Shown: positions 32,258 through 37,826 of the stretch, one piece after another
Position numbering within the stretch: the first letter of the stretch is position 1
Layout of the letters: each line of letters starts with the position of its first letter
Assembly (NCBI GenBank): GCA_015066465.1
Contig: SVOI01000019.1
Coordinates: 1-37,826, forward strand
From: Oscillospiraceae bacterium
GTDB taxonomy: Bacteria; Bacillota; Clostridia; Oscillospirales; Acutalibacteraceae
DNA length: 37,826 nucleotides
Reading direction: 5' to 3'
Made by a program: the position numbers and the translations under genes
Notes under the pieces: generated by a model
Databases searched by the model: none
Told to the model about the DNA's origin: nothing
The model's input: the letters and a program-made list of their open reading frames with translations, nothing else

Positions 32258-33021
32258 TGATAGATTTTGGTTACATTGATATTCACTCTCATACACTCTG
32301 GGGGATGGATGATGGAGCGAGCAGTATCGAATCATCGGTTGAGCTTTGCAGACTTGCACACGAAACGGGAACCGATATACTTTTTCTGACTCCGCATATA
32401 GTTCATTGGGAAGATGCAAGTGCTCTGTATGATGCCCGTGAAGAAAGAGCAAGGTATCTTCAGAATATTTTAAACAATGAGGGCAGAGATTTAAGACTTG
32501 TTAAAGGTTTCGAAATTCTTTGTGATGACGATATATTTGATATAAAGTATTTTGCCCCATATACGTTGGGCGAGTCTGACTATATTCTTATTGAATTTGA
32601 TTTCTTTCGTACAACAGAGGATGATGTAAGTGCCTGGTGCGATTACCTTATTAACAATGGGCTTGTGCCTGTAATTGCACACCCTGAACGATATGAATTC
32701 GTAAAGAATGATATTGGAGTTATTGACCGTCTTAGTGATAAAGGTTGCCTTTTCCAGATTAATGCAGGTTCACCGGTTGGTGCATTTGGTGAAGTTGAGT
32801 GTGACGTAGCATTAAGGATGTTATTTAATGGTTACGTGGATTTTATTGGTTCAGATGCTCACGACTTAAGATGGCGTACAACTGATATTGATATGTTTAT
32901 AAGGGATTACCCGGAAGATTTAGAAGATTTGCTTTATATAGCGTTGAGAGAAAATCCTGAAAAGCTTCTTAATAACGAAGAAATAGTTCCTGAACGCTTA
33001 GGTTTTTTAGCGGATTATTAA
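32257..33021 (+). CDS. CpsB/YwqE-type PHP domain phosphatase
   Basis: A manganese-dependent PHP-fold protein of 254 residues related to the protein-tyrosine phosphatases CpsB and YwqE, which control BY-kinases in exopolysaccharide synthesis. Metal motifs: DIHSHTLWGMDDGA at the start, TPHIVHW, a central GFEILCDDD, VIAHPERYEFV and GSDAHDLRWR near the C-terminus. It is coupled to the permease gene by a one-base overlap. No BY-kinase or capsule genes are present in the window, so the substrate is not shown by context. GAGAG upstream of the ATG. Confidence 0.9.
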   Translation: MIDFGYIDIHSHTLWGMDDGASSIESSVELCRLAHETGTDILFLTPHIVHWEDASALYDAREERARYLQNILNNEGRDLRLVKGFEILCDDDIFDIKYFAPYTLGESDYILIEFDFFRTTEDDVSAWCDYLINNGLVPVIAHPERYEFVKNDIGVIDRLSDKGCLFQINAGSPVGAFGEVECDVALRMLFNGYVDFIGSDAHDLRWRTTDIDMFIRDYPEDLEDLLYIALRENPEKLLNNEEIVPERLGFLADY

Positions 33022-33174
33022 GTAAAAAACAGATGGTAATTAAAAAAAATGCCGGTTTGTTAACAAAAAATTTAAATTTTTTAAAAAAATGTTGTTTTAA
33101 TTCTTTAAAAGAAAAATAAAACAGAGAATATGTGTTATTATTCCTGTGTAGATAGAATAAAGGAGGAAATAATT

Positions 33175-33399
33175 ATGGGTGATATGTTAGTTTCTATGTG
33201 GTCAATTATGGCAAACTTCGGTTTTGATACAGCTGACCTTGCTAATAAAATTGCAAATATTATTGCAAAAGACGAGAATGGTGATTACACAGGTGTACTT
33301 GCTCCTGTTGCTGAAATCCCACTTATCGGTACTGTTATCGGTCTCTTTGCTGATATCGGTAATGCATCTGGTCAGGCAACACCTACAACTATTTCTTAA
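33175..33399 (+). CDS. small orphan protein, 74 residues
   Basis: I do not recognise this protein. It begins with an amphipathic, Met-rich stretch (MGDMLVSMWSIMANFGF), then ADLANKIANIIAKDENGDYTG, and a hydrophobic Gly-rich segment (VLAPVAEIPLIGTVIGLFADIG) before a polar, Thr-rich tail. There is no signal peptidase site, no Cys and no double-Gly leader. A very strong AAAGGAGG ribosome binding site and a terminator directly after it suggest a highly expressed monocistronic product. It could be a secreted or membrane-active peptide, or a sporulation protein; none of these is shown. The 153 bases before it are very AT-rich with no clear promoter. Confidence 0.75.
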   Translation: MGDMLVSMWSIMANFGFDTADLANKIANIIAKDENGDYTGVLAPVAEIPLIGTVIGLFADIGNASGQATPTTIS

Positions 33400-33421
33400 T
33401 TTTAAAGAAGTTAGTTCATAC

Positions 33422-33456
33422 AGAGAGTGTAGTTTTCTGCACTCTCTTTTGTTTTT
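33422..33456 (+). terminator. terminator after the 74-residue gene
   Basis: AGAGAGTG (33422-33429) pairs with CACTCTCT (33440-33447), followed by TTTTGTTTTT. Confidence 0.85.
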
Positions 33457-33535
33457 ACAAATTGTTCAAATTTTGTAAATATAATATAGCATTATATATA
33501 ATAGTATATATTACATTATATAAAGAGGTGTTTTT

Positions 33536-34207
33536 GTGAGCAGTGAGAAAAATAAACTCGACAGTAAAAGCAAGCAGCTTATAGTTGGTATTTTTGCAGT
33601 TCTTATATTATTGACTTTTTCGGCAGTTATGCTTATTGCTGCTTATAATTTCAGTTTGCACAATGATGACGAAAGTACAACTTCTGCTGTGAATGATTTA
33701 CAGAATTCTGTTCCGGTAAGTGCCGTTACTACTACTGACACGTTGCAGAACAATCTTACAACTACTGGTGATTCTAAAGAACCTGTTACTGAGTCAGATG
33801 GCGGTCAGTCGGTAGAAGAAAAAGTTTCAGTTGAAGGACTTGAGGAATTTACTAAAACAGGCGATAATCAAATTTCAGATTCTCCTGACAATGAGTTTAT
33901 AAAATTAGTTGTCAATGAAAAAGGTGCTGATGCTGAAAATCTTGTAGCAATTTATGCGATTCCTGACCTTGGTAATAATTTTGTTCTTGAGTTTGATAAT
34001 AAGCGTGATAGCGAAGGTAATATTATCAGAAGTCCTAAAACGTTAAAACGTATATACCATATTAATAAAGAACGTAATATTACTGTTGCAACTGGTAAAC
34101 CAACAGGTAATGAGGGTGTAGATTACGGCACAAGCCTTATGACTTATTATCTTGTTACAGATGTAGTAATGCCAGAATTTCCTGATTATTTTTCTGACGT
34201 AGGTTAA
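33536..34207 (+). CDS. single-pass membrane protein with Ser/Thr-rich linker, unknown
   Basis: A 223-residue protein with a short cytosolic Lys-rich start, one TM helix (LIVGIFAVLILLTFSAVMLIAAY, about residues 16-39) and a polar Ser/Thr/Glu linker (residues 45-115). A folded extracytoplasmic domain follows, from FIKLVVNEKGADAENLVAIY to the end, with LGNNFVLEFDNKRDSEGN. I do not recognise that domain. It is a type II-like anchored surface protein by layout. The GTG at 33536 has AAAGAGGTG just upstream and sits directly before the polar start. Monocistronic between the 74-residue gene and the S10 operon leader. Confidence 0.75.
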   Translation: MSSEKNKLDSKSKQLIVGIFAVLILLTFSAVMLIAAYNFSLHNDDESTTSAVNDLQNSVPVSAVTTTDTLQNNLTTTGDSKEPVTESDGGQSVEEKVSVEGLEEFTKTGDNQISDSPDNEFIKLVVNEKGADAENLVAIYAIPDLGNNFVLEFDNKRDSEGNIIRSPKTLKRIYHINKERNITVATGKPTGNEGVDYGTSLMTYYLVTDVVMPEFPDYFSDVG

Positions 34208-34316
34208 ATTTTACAAACAGAACCATCTGAAAAAGGTCTTGTTTAGTGAAAAATACCCACTATACAACATTCACAAAAAAATATTAAAAAATTCTCAAAA
34301 AATGCTAAAAAAACTC

Positions 34317-34345
34317 TTGCATTTTTGAAACTATTATGTTAGTAT
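34317..34345 (+). promoter_or_regulatory. putative promoter of the S10 operon
   Basis: TTGCAT (34317-34322), 17 bases, TAGTAT (34340-34345), just before the GC-rich structured leader. Only moderately close to consensus, but the position is right for a transcript carrying the whole leader. Confidence 0.5.
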
Positions 34346-34349
34346 ATTA

Positions 34350-34632
34350 GGGCACGCGAAAGGGCGTGTCCTATTTTCATGCCCTTTTTGCGAAATGATA
34401 TGCGATGATGCGGGAGGTGGCTGCCTTTAGTGGCAGGGAATTTCCGCGGAGTATGTCCGATTTTAAACCGGGCGATTTTAAATACTGTGCAAGCTGTATT
34501 GCCTACCTTAACTGAGGCTTTCGGCGTTGTACGTAGCGCAAGTTTTTCCCGGAAGTTTATTCCGGTTTTTAAACGGAGTAAGCGAACACCCCGGGCGAGT
34601 TGTTAAAATTTGCGTAAGCCCGCCAAAATTTT
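34350..34632 (+). promoter_or_regulatory. long structured leader of the S10 operon, candidate attenuator
   Basis: The 440-base gap before rpsJ is AT-rich up to 34340, then markedly GC-richer. A hairpin (34350-34357 with 34364-34371) overlaps a second one (34359-34365 with 34381-34387) that ends in a T run, so the two exclude each other as in an attenuator. Further stems: CTGCC/GGCAG near 34420-34435, CCGGAA/TTCCGG (34549-34554 with 34560-34565) followed by five T, and CGGGC/GCCCG near the end. r-protein operons are commonly controlled by binding of one product to such a leader. I do not recognise a specific Rfam class, and the ligand is unknown. Confidence 0.6.
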
Positions 34633-34647
34633 TAGGAGGCGTTAAAC

Positions 34648-34959
34648 ATGGCAGTTAAGGAAAAAATCAGAATCAGACTCAAAGGTTACGACCACAACGT
34701 TGTTGACAAGGCAGCAGAAAAGATTGTAGAAACAGCAAAGCGCACAGGTGCTCAGGTTTCAGGTCCTATTCCGCTCCCAACAGAAAAAGAGGTTGTTACA
34801 GTTCTTAGAGCTGTTCACAAGTACAAAGATTCTCGTGAACAATTCGAACAAAGAACTCACAAGAGACTCATTGACATTCTCAGACCTTCAAACAAAACTG
34901 TTGAAGCTCTTACAGGTCTTGAGCTCCCAGCTGGTGTTGATTTTGAAATCAAACTTTAA
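34648..34959 (+). CDS. rpsJ: 30S ribosomal protein S10
   Basis: First gene of the S10 operon. The 103-residue protein shows the family pattern [40 protein letters not shown] and the THKRLIDI...[23 protein letters not shown] end. S10 is in the head of the small subunit and, as NusE, also takes part in transcription antitermination. AGGAGG sits upstream of the ATG, and a long structured leader precedes it. An unusually wide, structured 98-base gap separates it from rplC. Confidence 0.98.
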   Translation: MAVKEKIRIRLKGYDHNVVDKAAEKIVETAKRTGAQVSGPIPLPTEKEVVTVLRAVHKYKDSREQFEQRTHKRLIDILRPSNKTVEALTGLELPAGVDFEIKL

Positions 34960-35057
34960 TCCGATAAAAGTTTGATTTTGAATATACCTATTATATATAG
35001 GTGTTGCAGGTCATGTTGGCGAAAGTCAACCAATAATCTGACAGGAGGAAAAAAATT

Positions 35058-35690
35058 ATGAAAAAAGGTCTTATCGGAAAGAAAATCGGCATGACTCAGA
35101 TTTTCGATGAAAAAGGTAACATGATTCCTGTTACTGTTATCGAAGCAGGTCCATGCGCAGTTGTTCAGAAGAAAACAACTGAAAATGACGGCTATGAAGC
35201 TGTTCAGCTTGGTTACGGCGATATGAAAGCTAACAAAGTGAACAAACCTATGAAAGGTCACTTCGGTAAAGCTGATGTTGCTCCAAAGAAAGTTCTTAAA
35301 GAATTTAAGTTAGCTGATACTTCAAGCCTTAACGTTGGCGACATCGTAAAGGCAGACATTTTTGCTGCTGGCGAATTCGTAGACGTAGTTGGTACAAGTA
35401 AGGGTAAAGGTACTGCTGGCGTTATCAAACGTTGGAACTTCGGCAGACTCAGAGAATCACACGGTACTGGTCCTGTTGCAAGACACGGCGGTTCTTTAGG
35501 TGTTATCGACCCAGCTCGTATCTTCAAAGGTAAGAAAATGGCAGGTCACCTCGGTACAGAGCGTGTAACTGTTCAGAATCTCAGCGTAGTTAAAGTTGAC
35601 AGTGAAAACAATCTTATCGCTATCAAAGGTTCAGTTCCTGGTCCTAAGGGCGGCATCGTTGTTATTGCTGACAGCGTAAAGAAAGCGTAA
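35058..35690 (+). CDS. rplC: 50S ribosomal protein L3
   Basis: A 210-residue L3, a primary binder near the peptidyl-transferase centre of 23S rRNA. It starts MKKGLIGKKIGMTQIFDEKGN, has TSKGKGTAGVIKRWNFGRLRESHGTG and the central GSLGVIDPARIFKGKKMAGHLG region, and ends GSVPGPKGGIVVIADSVKKA, all typical. GACAGGAGG precedes the ATG. rplD follows after 16 bases. Confidence 0.98.
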   Translation: MKKGLIGKKIGMTQIFDEKGNMIPVTVIEAGPCAVVQKKTTENDGYEAVQLGYGDMKANKVNKPMKGHFGKADVAPKKVLKEFKLADTSSLNVGDIVKADIFAAGEFVDVVGTSKGKGTAGVIKRWNFGRLRESHGTGPVARHGGSLGVIDPARIFKGKKMAGHLGTERVTVQNLSVVKVDSENNLIAIKGSVPGPKGGIVVIADSVKKA

Positions 35691-35706
35691 GGAAGGAGTG
35701 TAACAG

Positions 35707-36330
35707 ATGAGTAAGTTATCAGTACTTGATATGGCAGGCAAGAAAGTTTCTGACATCGAGCTTAAAGATTCTATCTTTTCAATCGAACCAAATATGTCAG
35801 CAATGCATCTTGTTGTTGTTAGCTATTTAGCAAATCAGCGTCAGGGCACTCAGTCCACAAAGACTCGTTCAGAAGTAAGCGGTGGCGGTAAAAAGCCATG
35901 GAGACAAAAGGGTACAGGTCGTGCAAGACAGGGTTCTACAAGATCACCTCAATGGTATCACGGTGGTATCGCTCTTGGTCCAAAGCCTCGCACATACGGC
36001 ATTGACGTTAACAAGAAGGTTAGAAGACTTGCAATGAAGTCTGCTCTTTCTTCAAAGGTTGCAGCAGATGAAATGATTGTTCTCGACTCTGTTAAACTTG
36101 ATGCAATCAAAACAAAAGAAATTGCTAAAATGTTCGAAGCTATTAAAGCTCAGAAGAAAGTTCTCGTAGTTCTTCCAGAAAATAACGAAGTTATCTACAA
36201 GAGCGCAAGAAACATTGAGGGTGCTAAAGTTTCTACTGTTAATACTCTTAATGTATATGACATTCTTAACTGCGATACAATCGTAGTTCTTAAGGATGCT
36301 GTTACTAAGATTGAGGAGGTATATGCATAA
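35707..36330 (+). CDS. rplD: 50S ribosomal protein L4
   Basis: A 207-residue L4 with the exit-tunnel loop region [26 protein letters not shown] and [19 protein letters not shown] intact. In E. coli L4 represses its own operon through the leader, which makes it a candidate ligand for the leader seen here, though the mechanism in Clostridia is not established. Its stop overlaps the rplW start by one base. Confidence 0.98.
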   Translation: MSKLSVLDMAGKKVSDIELKDSIFSIEPNMSAMHLVVVSYLANQRQGTQSTKTRSEVSGGGKKPWRQKGTGRARQGSTRSPQWYHGGIALGPKPRTYGIDVNKKVRRLAMKSALSSKVAADEMIVLDSVKLDAIKTKEIAKMFEAIKAQKKVLVVLPENNEVIYKSARNIEGAKVSTVNTLNVYDILNCDTIVVLKDAVTKIEEVYA

Positions 36331-36623
36331 TGAAAATGGCACAAGACATTATCATTAAGCCTATCATCACAGAAGATTCAATGATGGGTATTGCCTCAAA
36401 GAAGTACACATTTAAAGTTGCTAACGATGCTAACAAGCTCCAGATTGCTAAAGCAGTTGAAGAGCTCTTCGGCGTTAAAGTAGCAAAGGTAAATACAATC
36501 AATGTCAGCGGTAAGTACAGAAGATACGGCGTTCACGAAGGCTACAAGGCTTCTTGGAAAAAAGCTATCGTAACACTTACTGAAGATTCAAAGACAATTG
36601 AGTTCTTTGACGGCTTGATGTAA
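36330..36623 (+). CDS. rplW: 50S ribosomal protein L23
   Basis: A 97-residue L23, which lies at the tunnel exit and docks trigger factor and SRP. It shows [46 protein letters not shown] and [20 protein letters not shown]. The ATG at 36330 overlaps the L4 stop and lies about 10 bases after GAGGAGG; the internal ATG at 36336 is less likely. A 90-base gap with inverted repeats separates it from rplB, which is wide for this operon. Confidence 0.97.
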   Translation: MKMAQDIIIKPIITEDSMMGIASKKYTFKVANDANKLQIAKAVEELFGVKVAKVNTINVSGKYRRYGVHEGYKASWKKAIVTLTEDSKTIEFFDGLM

Positions 36624-36713
36624 TCTGTAAATTAAAAACTATAATAAATTATACCCAATGGTATAGTATGGAGTTGACATTCTCCGCAAAGCCATATTAG
36701 GAGTGTGAATAAA

Positions 36714-37547
36714 ATGTCTATTAAAGTTTATAATCCGACTACTAATGCACGTCGTGGCATGTCGGTTACAGATTATTCAGAACTTTCAAAAGTTGCTCCA
36801 GAAAAAAGTCTTTTAAGACCTCTTAAAAAGAATTCTGGTCGTAACAACTACGGTAGAATCACTGTTCGTCATCACGGTGGCGGAAACCGCAGAAAGTACA
36901 GAGTAATCGACTTCAAGAGAACAAAGTTTGACGTAGAAGCAACTGTTAAAACTCTTGAATATGATCCAAACCGTTCAGCTCACATCGCTCTCATCGAATA
37001 TGCTGATGGCGTTAAGAGCTATATCCTTGCACCTGTTGGTCTTAAAGTTGGCGACAAAATTGAAGCAGGTCCAAATGCAGATATTAAACCAGGTAACGCT
37101 TTACCTCTTACAAATATCCCAGTTGGTACTTTCATCCACAACGTTGAACTTTATCCAGGTAAAGGCGGTCAGCTTGCAAGAGCTGCAGGTAATGCTGCTC
37201 AGCTTATGGCTAAAGAAGGCGTTTACGCTCTTCTTCGTCTTCCATCAGGTGAATTAAGAAATGTTCCTGTTGAATGTATGGCAACAATCGGCCAGGTTGG
37301 TAATACTGACCACGAAAACGTTAAAATCGGTAAAGCTGGTCGTACACGCCATCTTGGTATCAGACCTACAGTTCGTGGTTCTGTAATGAACCCTAACGAC
37401 CACCCTCACGGTGGTGGTGAAGGTAAATCACCTATCGGTCGTCCAGGTCCTGTTACTCCTTGGGGTAAACCAGCTCTTGGTTATAAGACTCGTAAGAAGA
37501 AAAAACAATCTGATAAGCTTATTGTAAAGCGTATCAATGACAGATAA
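36714..37547 (+). CDS. rplB: 50S ribosomal protein L2
   Basis: A 277-residue L2, needed for subunit joining and peptidyl-transferase activity. Family landmarks: [38 protein letters not shown], the middle [19 protein letters not shown], and the C-terminal [20 protein letters not shown] with the critical His. The ATG at 36714 is chosen over the GTG at 36705, because AGGAG at 36699-36703 is spaced for the former. Confidence 0.98.
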   Translation: MSIKVYNPTTNARRGMSVTDYSELSKVAPEKSLLRPLKKNSGRNNYGRITVRHHGGGNRRKYRVIDFKRTKFDVEATVKTLEYDPNRSAHIALIEYADGVKSYILAPVGLKVGDKIEAGPNADIKPGNALPLTNIPVGTFIHNVELYPGKGGQLARAAGNAAQLMAKEGVYALLRLPSGELRNVPVECMATIGQVGNTDHENVKIGKAGRTRHLGIRPTVRGSVMNPNDHPHGGGEGKSPIGRPGPVTPWGKPALGYKTRKKKKQSDKLIVKRINDR

Positions 37548-37567
37548 GCCGGAAAGGAGCATAATTT

Positions 37568-37826
37568 ATGAGCAGAAGCGTTAAAAAAGGACCTTTCGTG
37601 CAACCTAAATTACTCGAAAGAGTTCAGAAAATGAATGAAAACGGCGAGAAAATCGTGCTCAAAACATGGAGCAGAAGCTCAACAATCTTCCCAGATTTCG
37701 TTGGTCATACTTTTGCTGTTCATGATGGTCGTAAGCATGTTCCGGTTTATGTAACTGAAGATATGGTTGGCCATAAGCTCGGTGAATTCGCACCAACAAG
37801 AACCTATAAAGGTCATGCAGGTTCAA
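37568..37826 (+). CDS. rpsS: 30S ribosomal protein S19, C-terminus cut by window edge
   Basis: The first 86 codons of S19, a protein of the small-subunit head: [71 protein letters not shown]19 is usually about 90-95 residues, so only a few codons are missing. GGAAAGGAG precedes the ATG, 20 bases after rplB. The normal next gene, rplV, would be just outside. Confidence 0.97.
   Translation, partial: MSRSVKKGPFVQPKLLERVQKMNENGEKIVLKTWSRSSTIFPDFVGHTFAVHDGRKHVPVYVTEDMVGHKLGEFAPTRTYKGHAGS

Overview
The window looks like a piece of chromosome from a low-GC, probably spore-forming, Gram-positive anaerobe of the class Clostridia. I lean towards an Oscillospirales/Ruminococcaceae-like gut or rumen lineage, but that is inference. 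The signs are strong AAGGAG-type ribosome binding sites, a T-box riboswitch, the sporulation gene yunB, a BlaI/M56 pair, LytTR and OmpR two-component systems, a ferredoxin-dependent indolepyruvate oxidoreductase, and a Firmicutes-order S10 ribosomal operon. Both ends are cut inside genes (coaX on the left, rpsS on the right).

Layout. 1-3.4 kb: partial coaX (minus), then mscL-murT-gatD, in which the GatD-like subunit appears to have lost its glutaminase residues. 3.4-8.1 kb: a blaI-M56 peptidase-FN3 protein operon behind a strong promoter and a palindrome. 8.1-11.9 kb: four tandem paralogous small membrane proteins, then an AgrA/AgrC-like pair. 12-14.9 kb: a minus-strand operon (apt-like, rsmI, unknown membrane protein, sugar isomerase-like). 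15-21.9 kb: a DUF1643 gene, then an aryl-acid/aromatic amino acid block of acyl-CoA synthetase, iorA, iorB, a T-box leader, paaK and a double-ACT protein. 22-30.9 kb: yunB, apgM-type phosphomutase/homoserine kinase, a second sugar isomerase-like protein, an OmpR-type two-component system, two small membrane proteins and hom. Five copies of a hairpin element with 7-base-repeat arms are scattered through this last stretch. 31-34.2 kb: an AI-2E/YtvI-like permease, a CpsB/YwqE-type PHP phosphatase, a 74-residue orphan protein and a single-pass membrane protein. 34.2-37.8 kb: a long structured leader and rpsJ-rplC-rplD-rplW-rplB-rpsS.

How the parts fit. The T-box specifier reads as UUC (Phe), and the T-box bulge base predicts a tRNA with discriminator A, which fits tRNA-Phe. 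Induction of paaK and the ACT protein by uncharged tRNA-Phe argues that the CoA ligase(s) and IorAB run in the anabolic direction here: arylacetate to arylacetyl-CoA to arylpyruvate to amino acid.

The least explained items are: (i) the family of heptad-armed hairpin elements, four of which abut a stop codon with the same arm; (ii) the tandem membrane-protein array with conserved ends and a variable middle; (iii) the MurT/GatD pair with a degenerate amidotransferase; and (iv) the long S10-operon leader with mutually exclusive hairpins. All calls come from reading the sequence and from family knowledge; no search was run.
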